Source of the DNA: Sphingomonas koreensis
GTDB taxonomy: Bacteria > Pseudomonadota > Alphaproteobacteria > Sphingomonadales > Sphingomonadaceae
Reading direction: 5' to 3'
Length of the DNA: 64,000 nt
Assembly (NCBI RefSeq): GCF_002797435.1
Contig: NZ_PGEN01000001.1
Location: forward strand, 806,001-870,000
Of this stretch, positions 33,776 to 43,168 are shown in pieces. The notes under the pieces were generated by a model. The model was not told the origin of the DNA and did not search any database. It worked only from the letters and a program-made list of their open reading frames with translations. Both the position numbers and the translations under genes were made by a program. Every line of letters begins with the position of its first letter. The first letter of the stretch is position 1.

Positions 33776-35479
33776 CTAGCCGGCGATCCGCGCCTTGAGC
33801 TGCGGCGCGCGCTGTGCCCAGGCGATGAAGTCGCGTTCCGCCATCGGCTGGGCAATGACGAAGCCCTGCAGCACGTCGCAGCCGATCACGCGCAGCACCT
33901 CGAGCTGCGCCTGCGTCTCGATCCCCTCAGCCACGACTTCGCAGCCGATGCCGTGGATCAGCCCGATCACTGCCTGCGCGATCGTGCGCGCCTCGGCATT
34001 GGTCGCGACATGCTCGACAAGGCTGCGGTCGAGCTTCACCCGGTCGAGCGGCAGATCGCGCAGCCGGGCGAGGTTGGAATAACCGGTCCCGAAATCGTCG
34101 ATCGCGATGCTGGCGCCGTCGGCGCGGAGCGCCGCGATGGCGTCGATCACCTCGCGCGAGCAATGCATCGCCAGCGTCTCGGTGATCTCGAGCTCAAGCA
34201 ACCGCGCCGGCGCGCCCGCCGCCTGCATCGCATCGCGCAGCCGGCGGAAGAAGGCGGCATGGTCCAGCTGGCGCGGGCTGATATTGACCGCCATGCGCTG
34301 TTCGACGCCCATTTTGCCCCAGCGGGCGATCGTGTTGGCGACATTCTCGACCACCCATTCGCCGATCTCGACGATCAGGCCGGTCTCCTCGGCGCGAGCG
34401 ATGAAGGTGCCCGGCAGGCACAGACCACGCTCGGGATGCTGCCAGCGCAGCAGTGCTTCCGCTGCGACGATCCGGCCATCGGCGGCGCTGATCTGCGGCT
34501 GGTAGACCAGCGCAAACTGATCGCGCTCGACCGCGCCGCGCAGGTCGCTTTCAAGCTGTGCCCGCTCGGCGATCTCGGCGGCAAGCCCATCGCTGAAATG
34601 CTCTGCACGCCCGCGGCCATTGCCCTTGGCATGATACATGGCCGCGTCCGCCGCGCGCATCAGATCGGTAAGCGTCGTACCGTGCTCGGGCCGCATCGCG
34701 ATGCCCACCGACGCACCGATGCTCACTTCCTGATCCGCCAGGTCGAACGGCTCGGACAGCGCGAACAGGATGCCGCGACCCACGCGGTCGGCGTCGCGTA
34801 CATGCGTCAGCACGGGGAAGAAGATGGTGAACTCGTCGCCCGAAAGCCGGCCGATGAGCGGCTGGCGAAGGTCGCCCTCCGCGGTAAAGCGATCGGCCAC
34901 CGCGCGCAGCCGGTTGGCGACCATGCCCAGCAGCTGATCGCCCATCGCGTGACCGAGCGTGTCGTTCACCGCCTTGAACCGGTCGAGATCGATGAAGAAC
35001 AGCGCCGCCATCGCATCGTTGGGAAGCTCGGTCAGCGCCCGCTCGCAGCTGCGGCGGAAATGGATCCGGTTGGGCAGCGCGGTGACCGGATCGAACAGCG
35101 CGAGCCGCTGCACGCTCTCCAGGTTTGAATGGAGCTGGCGGAACAGCCCCCCCATCGCATCGGCCAGCTGCGGCACGCATTCCCCGACTTCGACGGGAAT
35201 CTCGCTCTGAAGATCGCCATTGGCGGCGCTCGACAGACGTTCGATCGCCGCGTCGATCGCAGCGGCGGTGGAAGCGATGGTGCGCTCCGCATAGGCCCAG
35301 CACATCGCGGCGCAGATGATCGCGGCGATCAGCGCCCGCCCGGCATTCTCGGAGTCGAAATGTCCCTGCGAGGTGGCCGCGAGCGCAAGAATGAACACGA
35401 ACGCCCCGGCGCAGATCGCAAACACGATCGCACGACTCTTGAGCGAAAATCCGTTCATCGCGGCTGCGCTATCCCCCAT
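33776..35479 (-). CDS. GGDEF/EAL domain membrane protein
   Basis: Cyclic-di-GMP enzyme of 567 residues. Two N-terminal helices (about 15-35 and 46-64) are followed by a short coil. The GGDEF domain (about 125-295) has signature RLSGDEF, with Ser in place of the first Gly, a variant that can be active. The EAL domain (about 310-560) has EALLRW, NISPRQ, EITET, DDFGTGYSN, KLDRSL and EGIET, which include the metal and catalytic residues of an active phosphodiesterase. It is therefore probably a c-di-GMP phosphodiesterase, perhaps with a regulatory or active cyclase domain. No sensor domain other than the membrane part is seen. Confidence 0.93.
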   Translation of the reverse strand: MGDSAAAMNGFSLKSRAIVFAICAGAFVFILALAATSQGHFDSENAGRALIAAIICAAMCWAYAERTIASTAAAIDAAIERLSSAANGDLQSEIPVEVGECVPQLADAMGGLFRQLHSNLESVQRLALFDPVTALPNRIHFRRSCERALTELPNDAMAALFFIDLDRFKAVNDTLGHAMGDQLLGMVANRLRAVADRFTAEGDLRQPLIGRLSGDEFTIFFPVLTHVRDADRVGRGILFALSEPFDLADQEVSIGASVGIAMRPEHGTTLTDLMRAADAAMYHAKGNGRGRAEHFSDGLAAEIAERAQLESDLRGAVERDQFALVYQPQISAADGRIVAAEALLRWQHPERGLCLPGTFIARAEETGLIVEIGEWVVENVANTIARWGKMGVEQRMAVNISPRQLDHAAFFRRLRDAMQAAGAPARLLELEITETLAMHCSREVIDAIAALRADGASIAIDDFGTGYSNLARLRDLPLDRVKLDRSLVEHVATNAEARTIAQAVIGLIHGIGCEVVAEGIETQAQLEVLRVIGCDVLQGFVIAQPMAERDFIAWAQRAPQLKARIAG

Positions 35480-35524
35480 TGCCCGGTCTGATGTGGACGA
35501 GGGATCGCTATAGGTGCGAAAGGG

Positions 35525-36100
35525 TTAAAAATTCTGCCGTGGCGCGGGCCGCTGTCGTTTCAGCACGATGTAGAGTGCACCCTGCCCGCCGTGCCGCGGA
35601 TGGGCGCCCCGCACCGCGGCGATCCGGTCACCATGCCGCGAAGCCGCGAGCCAGTCGCCCACCGCCGCGCGGATCGCGCCGCGCGCATGGGGACGTTCCG
35701 ATTCCGGGCGCGGCGGCTTGCCGGTGATCAGGAGCAGCACCCGGTCGCCGCGCGCGATCGCCGCCTCCAGCCCGCGGTCGAGCCGGGCATGCGCGCTGGC
35801 AAGGGTGTGGCCATGAAGGTCGATCGCGCTTTCGGGTGCCACCAGCCCGCGGCTGAGGCGCCGGTCCCAGCTCGAGTCGAGCGTGTCGGCGGACGGCGGC
35901 GCGGGTCGCGGTTTCGGGGCCGGCGCAGGCGGCACGCGCCCTTTCGTTCGCGCAACCGGCATCGGTTCGGACACGACCGGCACGGGCGGCTGCGCCTTTG
36001 CCGGAAGAACAGGCTCGCGCACGATCGGCGTCACCGTTGCGATCACGCGCGCCCATAGCGCCCGTTCTTCGGGCGTCATCGTTCGCGGTGGCCGCGCCAT
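35525..36100 (-). CDS. Smr-domain protein
   Basis: Protein of 191 residues with a Pro/Ala-rich N-terminal half and a C-terminal Smr (MutS-related) domain: IDLHGHTLASAHARLDRGLE then VLLLITGKPP and GGQGALYIVLKR. The DLHG and TGKG-like motifs are those of Smr nucleases. ATG 36100 is chosen because it lies 1 nt after the mltA stop and begins MARPPRTMTPEERALW, the form common in alphaproteobacteria. It is the last gene of a Tim44-mltA-Smr operon. Confidence 0.9.
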   Translation of the reverse strand: MARPPRTMTPEERALWARVIATVTPIVREPVLPAKAQPPVPVVSEPMPVARTKGRVPPAPAPKPRPAPPSADTLDSSWDRRLSRGLVAPESAIDLHGHTLASAHARLDRGLEAAIARGDRVLLLITGKPPRPESERPHARGAIRAAVGDWLAASRHGDRIAAVRGAHPRHGGQGALYIVLKRQRPAPRQNF

Positions 36101-36101
36101 C

Positions 36102-37340
36102 TCAATCGGCGCCGTGGCGCGCCAGCGTTCCCTTGGGCAGCAGCAGCCATGCGGTGCCGCGTGCAGCCATGCCGCCTGCGATCGCGCGCGCATCGTCCCC
36201 TGCACCCCAGAAGGTATCGAAACGGTTGCTGCCCTTGATCGCACCGCCGGTATCCTGGTTGACCCAGATGCCGGTCGCATCCTGCCGGTCCATCGACAGG
36301 AACACCGGCGCTCCCATCGGAACGAACTTGGGGTCGGCGGCGACGCTGCCGCGCCCCGTGACGGGATAGCCCATCGCGCCCAGCGGCCCGGCGCCGGTCA
36401 GCTCGCGGAAGAACACATAGCTCTTGTTCTCGCGCATGATCGCGCGCCCCTCTTCGGGGTTCTTGCGCAGATAGGCCATGATCCCCTGCATCGACCCCTG
36501 CCCCTTGGGCAGGATGCCGCGATCGATCATCAGCTTGCCGATGCCGGTATAATCGCGCCCGTTCTGGCTGGCATAGCCGATGCGCATGATCCCGCCATCG
36601 GGCAGCCGCAGCCGCCCCGAACCCTGGATCTGCAGGAAGAACAGCTCGACCGGATCGGCTGCCCAGGCGATTTCCAGCCCGCGCCCCTGCAGCGCGCCCT
36701 GCTCGATCGCGGTGCGGTCGTAGAAAGGCACGAACTTGGTGCCTTCGACGCGCCCGCGGATCGAGCGGCCCTTGAGATTGTCGGAGAAGGTGCCGAGATC
36801 GACATCGATCAGATCCGCGGGACGGCCATAGATCGGCACCTCATAGCCCGAGCGGCGCGTGCGCGATCCGGCGATTTCGGGCTCGTAATAGCCGGTCGCA
36901 AACGCCTTGCCGTCGGCGACCTGAACCGCCTCGAAATAGCGGGCGAAAAAGGCGGTGGCATCGCGCGGCTGCGTGGTCCGCGCCGCGTCGCACGCCGCAC
37001 GCCAGTCCTCCGCGCGCGTGAGACCGCTGGCGTCGGTGCGCTTGACTAGGCTGGGGCAACTGATCCGGAACGCCTCAAGCGCACGCGTCGCACCGATCGC
37101 CGTGATCGGAAGCGTAGAAATGTCCGGCCCGGCGACGAGGCCCGCCGATGCTGCGGTGGCGGTGCTGGCGGTGGCGGCGGGCGCAGGCTTGGGAGCGAGC
37201 GGGGTCGCAGCGGTCGGCTGACGGACAGGAGGGCCGGACGGCGGCGGGGGCCGCACCGCCCCTGGCCGCGAAGGCACCACGCCCGAAGAACAGGCGCTAA
37301 CCGCTACGGCAAGCGCCGCTACCCCCCAAGCGCGCATCAC
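36102..37340 (-). CDS. mltA: Membrane-bound lytic murein transglycosylase A
   Basis: Lipoprotein enzyme of 412 residues that cleaves peptidoglycan glycan strands. A lipobox AVSAC with C17 predicts outer-membrane anchoring. A Pro/Ala-rich linker to about residue 70 precedes the MltA domain (ATGYYEPEIAGSRTRRSGYE, IQGSGRLRLPDGGIMRIGYA). The C-terminal 3D domain (VNQDTGGAIKGSNRFDTFWG) carries the three conserved aspartates. It starts 6 nt after the Tim44-like gene and abuts the Smr gene, so all three are co-transcribed. Confidence 0.96.
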   Translation of the reverse strand: MMRAWGVAALAVAVSACSSGVVPSRPGAVRPPPPSGPPVRQPTAATPLAPKPAPAATASTATAASAGLVAGPDISTLPITAIGATRALEAFRISCPSLVKRTDASGLTRAEDWRAACDAARTTQPRDATAFFARYFEAVQVADGKAFATGYYEPEIAGSRTRRSGYEVPIYGRPADLIDVDLGTFSDNLKGRSIRGRVEGTKFVPFYDRTAIEQGALQGRGLEIAWAADPVELFFLQIQGSGRLRLPDGGIMRIGYASQNGRDYTGIGKLMIDRGILPKGQGSMQGIMAYLRKNPEEGRAIMRENKSYVFFRELTGAGPLGAMGYPVTGRGSVAADPKFVPMGAPVFLSMDRQDATGIWVNQDTGGAIKGSNRFDTFWGAGDDARAIAGGMAARGTAWLLLPKGTLARHGAD

Positions 37341-37346
37341 TACCCC

Positions 37347-38003
37347 TCAGGCTTCGTCGGTGTCGCTGAGCTTCCAGTTCGGATCATCGCTGCGCAGATC
37401 GCGGCTGAACGTCCACACATCATGCGTATCGACAGCGTCGGTCAGCGATCCGGCGATGACGTTGCCATCCTTGTCGCGGGTCACCGCCGCGATATCGGCA
37501 TCGAAGCGCATCGTGACGCGTGCCACCCGGCCTTCGACCGCGATCTCGGCGATCACCGCGCGCTCGATCGAGATCAGGCGGTTGTCGAGCGTCTCGCCCG
37601 CAGCCTCGCGCGCATCGATCGCAGCGACGAAGCTGTCGCGCACCGAATCCTCGACCAGCCAGGACAGCGTGTCGCGATCCCCCTTCCAGAAGGCTTCCAG
37701 GATCATCCGGTAGGCCGACTTGCCGCCCTCGACGAACTGGGCGACGTCGAACGAGGGATCGGCGGCAACCAGTGCGCGAAGTCCACCCTCGGCGCCCGGT
37801 TCGACGGTGCGCGGGCCGGCATCGCGAACCTCGGCCGGAATGTCGATCGTGCGCGGCATCGGCGGCACGCCGACACGCTCGTCCGCTGCACGCGGCAGCG
37901 GCTGCTGCTCATGACCTGTGCGCTTACCCAGAACCGAATAGAGCCGGAGCGCAAGAAAGGCCGCGATCGCTGCAAACAGGACGACTAGATACACTTTGGA
38001 CAC
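37347..38003 (-). CDS. Tim44/TimA-like domain membrane protein
   Basis: Protein of 218 residues: N-terminal anchor (VYLVVLFAAIAAFLALRLYS, about 4-23), a linker, and a C-terminal Tim44-like domain (FVEGGKSAYRMILEAFWKGD to the end). This is the alphaproteobacterial relative of mitochondrial Tim44, thought to work at the inner membrane as an adaptor. It is divergent from secB across 178 bp and heads the mltA/Smr operon, an arrangement shared by many alphaproteobacteria. Confidence 0.92.
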   Translation of the reverse strand: MSKVYLVVLFAAIAAFLALRLYSVLGKRTGHEQQPLPRAADERVGVPPMPRTIDIPAEVRDAGPRTVEPGAEGGLRALVAADPSFDVAQFVEGGKSAYRMILEAFWKGDRDTLSWLVEDSVRDSFVAAIDAREAAGETLDNRLISIERAVIAEIAVEGRVARVTMRFDADIAAVTRDKDGNVIAGSLTDAVDTHDVWTFSRDLRSDDPNWKLSDTDEA

Positions 38004-38181
38004 CTCGTTTCACGCTCCACATAGGCAGGATACGCGCGGTATTCAAATATAGCATGAACAGCTTGATGCGCCGAGCATCATCCACGCCCGTTGAAACGCC
38101 GCATCGCCCCTGCTAGGCGCGACCGTCATTCCAACGCGGCGTGCCGCGACATGTATCCCTGAAAAGAAGGACTTTCGAACG

Positions 38182-38691
38182 ATGGACGAGCCGGAAAACG
38201 CAGCGCCGCAGGGTGAACCGCTCGCGAACGGCGCCGATACCGCCCCCTCGGTGGGCGTGATCTCGCAATATGTGAAGGATTTCTCGTTCGAGAATCCGAA
38301 TTCGCCCGCCGTCTATCAGATGCAGGGCCAGCCCCAGTTCGACGTCCAGTTCAACATCGGTTCGGGCGAAGTCGGGCAGGACCTGCACGAAGTCGTCCTC
38401 AAGATCGACGTGCGCGCCGAGAATGAGGGCCAGGTCGCGTTCGTCGTCGATCTTTCCTATGCCGGCCTGTTCGCGGTCCGCAACGTTCCGGCAGAGCATC
38501 TCCAGCCCTTCCTGCTGGGCGAGGCGCCGCGTCTGCTCTTCCCGTTCGCGCGCCGCGTGCTGGCCGATGCCGTCCGCGACGGCGGCTTCCCGCCGCTGAT
38601 GCTCGAGCCGATCGACTTCAACGGCCTCTACTACCAGCAGCTCGAGGCGCGTGCCGCCGAGGGCGCCGCCGGGGAAGCCGGCCAGGCCTGA
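38182..38691 (+). CDS. secB: Protein-export chaperone SecB
   Basis: Cytoplasmic tetrameric chaperone of 169 residues that holds preproteins for SecA. The core starts SQYVKDFSFENPNSPAVYQM and contains DLSYAGLFAVRN and the C-terminal PPLMLEPIDFNGLYYQQ. AAGAAGGAC precedes the ATG. The terminal Ala/Gly-rich tail is typical of alphaproteobacterial forms. Neighbouring Tim44, mltA and Smr genes on the other strand match the usual alphaproteobacterial order. Confidence 0.97.
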   Translation: MDEPENAAPQGEPLANGADTAPSVGVISQYVKDFSFENPNSPAVYQMQGQPQFDVQFNIGSGEVGQDLHEVVLKIDVRAENEGQVAFVVDLSYAGLFAVRNVPAEHLQPFLLGEAPRLLFPFARRVLADAVRDGGFPPLMLEPIDFNGLYYQQLEARAAEGAAGEAGQA

Positions 38692-38720
38692 GATTTGGCG
38701 AGCCCGCTCGCCCTTCTCTG

Positions 38721-38818
38721 CCGTCATCCCCGCGAAGGCGGGGATCCATTGACGCTGCCGATGCGGCTCAAGTCGAGACGTCAACTCGAATGGCTTCCCG
38801 CCTTCGCGGGAATGACGG
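38721..38818. repeat. REP-like paired hairpin, family B
   Basis: A left arm at 38721-38750 (CCGTCATCCCCGCGAAGGCG followed by GGGATCCATT) and an inverted right arm at 38789-38818 (ends CGGGAATGACGG) are near complements. Each arm is itself a small palindrome (CCCCGC/GCGGGG type). It fills the secB-murJ space and ends 19 nt before the murJ ATG. Units of this type are widely dispersed in sphingomonad chromosomes. Confidence 0.75.
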
Positions 38819-38837
38819 CTGAAGGGGCCAGCGACAC

Positions 38838-40403
38838 ATGAACCTCGTCCGGGCACTCGGATCGATCGGCGGGCTGACGCTCGCCAGCCGCGTGCTCGGG
38901 CTGGTCCGCGATTCGCTGTTTGCGCGCTATGTCGGGGCCAGCTTCGCCTCCGACGCTTTCCTGATCGCCTTCCGCCTGCCCAATCTGTTCCGCGCGCTGT
39001 TCGCGGAAGGGGCGTTCAGCGCCGCCTTCGTGCCGATGTTCAGCAAGAAGGTGGGCGAAGCCGGCGGCGATACGAAATCGGCGCTTTCGTTCGCGGAAGA
39101 GGCGCTGTCGGTCCTTCTCCCGATCCTGATCCTGCTCACCGCGATCATGGAGATCGCGGCCTACCCCGTCGTCTGGGCGCTGTCGGGCGGGTTCAACGAG
39201 GTGACCCCGGGGCAATTCGCATATGCGGTCGAGCTGTCGCGGATCACCTTTCCCTATCTGCTGCTGATCAGCCTCGTCTCGCTGCTGGGCGGCATCCTCA
39301 ACTCGCTCCAGAAATTCTGGGTCAACGCCGCCGCGCCGATCCTGCTCAACCTGACGCTGATCGCGGCCTTGCTGTTCTTCCACAACGACGACACGCTGCT
39401 GACCGCCCGCAACCAGGCCATCGCCGTGACCGTATCGGGCGCGCTCCAGCTGATCTGGCTGTTCCTCGCCTGCCGCGCCAACGGCGTGAAGCTGCGGATC
39501 CGCGCGCCGCGCCTGACGCCCGATGTGAAGAAGCTGCTGGCGCTGATCGGCCCCGCCGCTGCGGGCGCCGGCGCGACGCAGATCAACCTCATCATCTCGA
39601 CCGCGCTTGCAGCCAGCCTGCTGGCCGAGGGTTCGGTCTCGTACATCTACTATGCCGACCGGTTGAATCAGCTGCCGCTGGGGCTGATCGGTATCGGCCT
39701 TGGCACCGTGCTGCTCCCCACCATCGCCCGCCAGCTCGGCGCCGGAAACGATGACGCCGCGATGCACACCCAGAATCGCGGCGCGGAGCTGGCGCTGTTT
39801 CTCACCCTCCCCGCCACCGCCGCACTGGTGATCTGCGGTGGCCCGATCGTCGCGGCGCTCTTCCAGCATGGCGCGTTCACAGCGGAAAATACGGTCAAGA
39901 CCGCACAGGCGCTCGCTGCGTTCTCGGTCGGCCTGCCCGCCTATATCCTGGTCAAGGTGCTGACCCCCGGCTTCTATGCCCGATCGGACACCAAAAGCCC
40001 GGTGCGCTACGCCACCGCGTCAATCGCGGTGAACCTGATCCTCAACCTCGCGCTGATCGTACCGCTCCAGCATATGGGTCCACCGCTCGCCACCGCGGTT
40101 GCCGCCTGGGTCAATGTCGCCCTGCTCTATCGTGCGCTGGCGAAGCGCGGCCATTTCGTCGCCGACGCCCAGCTCAAGCGCCGCGTCTGGCGGCTGGTGG
40201 GCGCATCGGTCGCGATGGGCGCGGTGATGTTCTTCCTCAACGACCTGTTCACGCCCTATATCCATGGCGCCTGGACGATCCGCACCGCAGCGATGCTGGT
40301 GCTGGTCGGCGCCGGATGCATCGTGTACGCGGTCGCGTGCTTCGGCACCGGAGCGGTCCGGATCGGTGACCTGAAAGCGCTGATCCGCCGCCGTTCCGCC
40401 TAG
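38838..40403 (+). CDS. murJ: Lipid II flippase MurJ
   Basis: Polytopic membrane protein of 521 residues, about 14 helices, MOP superfamily. The N-terminal [20 protein letters not shown], then [20 protein letters not shown] and [10 protein letters not shown], is the MurJ signature. It flips lipid-linked peptidoglycan precursor across the inner membrane. GAAGGGG lies about 12 nt upstream of the ATG. trpS follows after 26 nt, so the two are probably one transcript. Confidence 0.96.
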   Translation: MNLVRALGSIGGLTLASRVLGLVRDSLFARYVGASFASDAFLIAFRLPNLFRALFAEGAFSAAFVPMFSKKVGEAGGDTKSALSFAEEALSVLLPILILLTAIMEIAAYPVVWALSGGFNEVTPGQFAYAVELSRITFPYLLLISLVSLLGGILNSLQKFWVNAAAPILLNLTLIAALLFFHNDDTLLTARNQAIAVTVSGALQLIWLFLACRANGVKLRIRAPRLTPDVKKLLALIGPAAAGAGATQINLIISTALAASLLAEGSVSYIYYADRLNQLPLGLIGIGLGTVLLPTIARQLGAGNDDAAMHTQNRGAELALFLTLPATAALVICGGPIVAALFQHGAFTAENTVKTAQALAAFSVGLPAYILVKVLTPGFYARSDTKSPVRYATASIAVNLILNLALIVPLQHMGPPLATAVAAWVNVALLYRALAKRGHFVADAQLKRRVWRLVGASVAMGAVMFFLNDLFTPYIHGAWTIRTAAMLVLVGAGCIVYAVACFGTGAVRIGDLKALIRRRSA

Positions 40404-40429
40404 GAACCATCCAAACACAGAGAAGTGCA

Positions 40430-41437
40430 ATGCGCGTCGTTTCCGGCATCAAGCCTACGGGCAACCTCCACCTCGGCAACTATCTGGGCGCCATCAAGCA
40501 GTGGGTGGGGATGCAGGCCGATGTCGATGCCGCGGGCGGCGAGAGCATGTACTTCATCGCCGACCTGCACGGCCTGACCGAATGGATCGAACCGGCGGCG
40601 CTCCACGCCAACACCTTCGAGATCGCCGCGGCGATGATCGCGAGCGGAATCGATCCCAAGAAATCGATCCTTTTCAACCAGGCGCGCGTCCCTGCGCATA
40701 GCGAGCTGTCCTGGCTGCTAAACAACGTCGCGCGCGTCGGCTGGCTCAACCGCATGACCCAGTTCAAGGACAAGGCGGGCAAGAACCGCGAGGGCGCAAG
40801 CGTCGGCCTGTACGACTACCCGGTGCTGATGGCGGCGGACGTGCTGATCTACTCGACCACGCATGTACCTGTGGGCGAGGATCAAAAGCAGCATCTCGAG
40901 CTTGCCCGCGACATCGCTGCCAAGTTCAACCTGGACTATGGCGTCGAGCTGCTCGTCCAGCCCGAGCCGCTGGTGAGCAAGGAAGCGCCGCGGATCATGA
41001 GCCTGCGCGACGCGACGCAGAAGATGTCCAAATCCAACCCCTCGGACGCGGCGCGGATCAACCTGATCGACGATGACGACGCCATCGCCCAGAAGTTCCG
41101 CAAGGCGAAGACCGATCCGGAACCACTCGGTGAGACGTTCGAAGACCTCAAGGACCGGCCCGAGGCCAAGAACCTCGTGACGATCTTCGCCGCCCTGTCT
41201 GACCGCACCCCGCAGGATGTGGTCGCGGAATATGCCGGTCAGGGCTTCGGCAGCTTCAAGCCCGCGCTCGCCGACCTTGCGGTCGCCAAGCTGGGCCCGA
41301 TCCGTGACGAGATGGTGCGCCTGACCGCCGATCGCGCCGCGGTCGATGCGGTGTTGCGCGACGGCTCCGACCGCGCCGCCGCCCTCGCCGCGCCGCTGCT
41401 GCGCAAGGTGCAGGAGACGATGGGTCTGCTGGTCTGA
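40430..41437 (+). CDS. trpS: Tryptophan--tRNA ligase
   Basis: Class I aminoacyl-tRNA synthetase of 335 residues charging tRNA-Trp. The HIGH-equivalent is [10 protein letters not shown] at about 11-20 after SGIKPT, and the KMSKS loop is [10 protein letters not shown] at about 197-206. [14 protein letters not shown] and [16 protein letters not shown] are family blocks. Length is normal. It lies 26 nt after murJ and converges with the DUF1294 gene. Confidence 0.98.
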   Translation: MRVVSGIKPTGNLHLGNYLGAIKQWVGMQADVDAAGGESMYFIADLHGLTEWIEPAALHANTFEIAAAMIASGIDPKKSILFNQARVPAHSELSWLLNNVARVGWLNRMTQFKDKAGKNREGASVGLYDYPVLMAADVLIYSTTHVPVGEDQKQHLELARDIAAKFNLDYGVELLVQPEPLVSKEAPRIMSLRDATQKMSKSNPSDAARINLIDDDDAIAQKFRKAKTDPEPLGETFEDLKDRPEAKNLVTIFAALSDRTPQDVVAEYAGQGFGSFKPALADLAVAKLGPIRDEMVRLTADRAAVDAVLRDGSDRAAALAAPLLRKVQETMGLLV

Positions 41438-41452
41438 AATGCGGGCGGGGCG

Positions 41453-41719
41453 CTAGACCAGCAACAAGCCGGTCGGCGCCCCGATCTGCATCGCAACGAT
41501 CAGCAGCAACAGCGTCGAAAAGGGCTGCTTGCGCGTCTTGTGCCGGAACAGGCGGCGCGCGAGCAGGGCCGCGGGCGATCCACCGATCAGTGCGAGCAGC
41601 AGCAGGTCCGCCTCACGCACGCGCCGCCCGCCGTCGATCGCGCGCCGCTTGTCGTGGCGGAAGGCCAGGAAGGTGACGAAGTTGACGAGCGCGAGGTAGA
41701 TCGGAATCGCGACGATCAA
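41453..41719 (-). CDS. DUF1294 small membrane protein
   Basis: Membrane protein of 88 residues. Helices occur at about 1-18 (VAIPIYLALVNFVTFLAF), 39-55 and 68-84. The conserved core is HDKRRAIDGGRRVREADLLL followed by ALIGGSPAALLARRLFRHKT. TTG 41719 is chosen because AGGA lies 6 nt upstream and the length equals the family norm; GTG/ATG further upstream overlaps gshA. It starts 8 nt after the gshA stop, so it is translated from the same mRNA. Function unknown. Confidence 0.85.
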   Translation of the reverse strand: MIVAIPIYLALVNFVTFLAFRHDKRRAIDGGRRVREADLLLLALIGGSPAALLARRLFRHKTRKQPFSTLLLLIVAMQIGAPTGLLLV

Positions 41720-41727
41720 CGGAGTTC

Positions 41728-43101
41728 CTAGAAGCGGTTCTCGGCGTACATCCGGCAGGCGTCGCCGTCCCACTGGCCGCGATAATGCTCCAGCAGCACT
41801 TCCGCGGGTACCTTGCCCGTCCGCACGATCTCGCGCAGCGGATCGAGGAAGCCGCTCTCATTGTCGCCGGCCGAGTTGAGGCGACCACGCGCGGTAAGCC
41901 CGGCCCCGGCAATGTCGATCACCTTCCCGGCGATGTCGCGGAGCTTGCCGCCGCCCGGCAGCGGCGCATCGAGACCAAGCTTCGGCACGGAATCGCGCAG
42001 CTCCTGCCGCCCGGCCATGTCCCAGCCCTTGACCAGATCCCATGCCGCGTCGAGCGCGCCCTGATCGTAGAGCAGACCGACCCAGAGCGCGGGCAGCGCG
42101 CAGATGCGATTCCACGGCCCGCCATCGGCCCCGCGCATCTCCAGGAAGGTCTTGAGCCGCACTTCGGGGAAGGCGGTCGAGAGATGATCGGCCCAGTCGT
42201 CGATCGTCGGCTTCTCGCCGGGCAGCACCGACAGCTCGCCCTTCAGGAAATCGCGGAAGCTGAGGCCCGCGGCGTCGATATACTTCCCGTCGCGATAGAC
42301 GAAGTACATCGGCACATCGAGCGCGTACTCGGCATAGCGCTCGTAACCGAACCCGTCCTCGAACACGAAGGGCAGCATGCCGGTGCGGGCCGGATCGGTG
42401 TCGGACCAGATATGGCTGCGGTAGGAGAGATAGCCGTTCGGCTTCTTCTCGGTGAAGGGCGAGTTGGCGAACAGCGCCGTCGCCAGCGGCTGGAGCGCGA
42501 GGCCGACGCGAAACTTCTGCGCCATGTCCGCCTCGCTCGAATAGTCGAGGTTCACCTGGATCGTGCAGGTGCGCAGCATCATGTCCAGGCCCAGGCTGCC
42601 GACGCGCGGCATGTGGCGCAGCATGATGCCGTAGCGGCCCTTGGGCATGATCGGCAGTTCGGCGCGCGTCTTGTCGGGCCACATGCCAAGGCCGAGGAAG
42701 CCGAGGCCCAGCTTCTCGCCCACCGCCTTGACCTGCTGCAGGTGGCGGCCGGTCTCGGCACAGGTCTGGTGAAGATTCTCCAGTGGCGCGCCTGAGAGTT
42801 CTAGCTGCCCGGCGGGTTCGAGGCTGACCGTGCCGTCGGGGCCCGACAGCGCGATGACATTGTCGCCCTCGGTCACCGGCGTCCAGCCGAACTGGGTCAG
42901 CTCGGCCAGCAGGTCGCGTATGCCGCCCGGCTCGTCATAGGACGGCGCATGGCAGTCCTTGGTCGAATAGACGAATTTCTCGTGCTCGGTGCCGATTCGC
43001 CAGCGCTCGGCGGCCTTCTCCCCACCGGCAAAATAATCGAGGAGCTGCTGACGGCTCTCGATGACAGGCGCGTTGCTGCTAACAGCCGTCTTTGTGCTCA
43101 T
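41728..43101 (-). CDS. gshA: Glutamate--cysteine ligase
   Basis: First enzyme of glutathione synthesis, 457 residues, of the plant/alphaproteobacterial GCS2 type. WRIGTEHEKFVY holds the conserved Glu residues for metal binding. Further blocks are LSGAPLENLHQTCAET, MPKGRYGIMLRHMPRVG and LTFCTIQVNLD-like TCTIQVNLDYSSEADMAQKF. ATG 43101 (MSTKTAV) is preferred, though ATG 43110 is 3 codons earlier. Glutathione supply links it to the GST at 31400. The second enzyme, gshB, is not in the window. Confidence 0.96.
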   Translation of the reverse strand: MSTKTAVSSNAPVIESRQQLLDYFAGGEKAAERWRIGTEHEKFVYSTKDCHAPSYDEPGGIRDLLAELTQFGWTPVTEGDNVIALSGPDGTVSLEPAGQLELSGAPLENLHQTCAETGRHLQQVKAVGEKLGLGFLGLGMWPDKTRAELPIMPKGRYGIMLRHMPRVGSLGLDMMLRTCTIQVNLDYSSEADMAQKFRVGLALQPLATALFANSPFTEKKPNGYLSYRSHIWSDTDPARTGMLPFVFEDGFGYERYAEYALDVPMYFVYRDGKYIDAAGLSFRDFLKGELSVLPGEKPTIDDWADHLSTAFPEVRLKTFLEMRGADGGPWNRICALPALWVGLLYDQGALDAAWDLVKGWDMAGRQELRDSVPKLGLDAPLPGGGKLRDIAGKVIDIAGAGLTARGRLNSAGDNESGFLDPLREIVRTGKVPAEVLLEHYRGQWDGDACRMYAENRF

Positions 43102-43168
43102 GCGCGGCATGTAGGCGCGCGTAACGATCCGCGAAAGAGGGGATGAAACACCCTATTTTCAGTGGATA

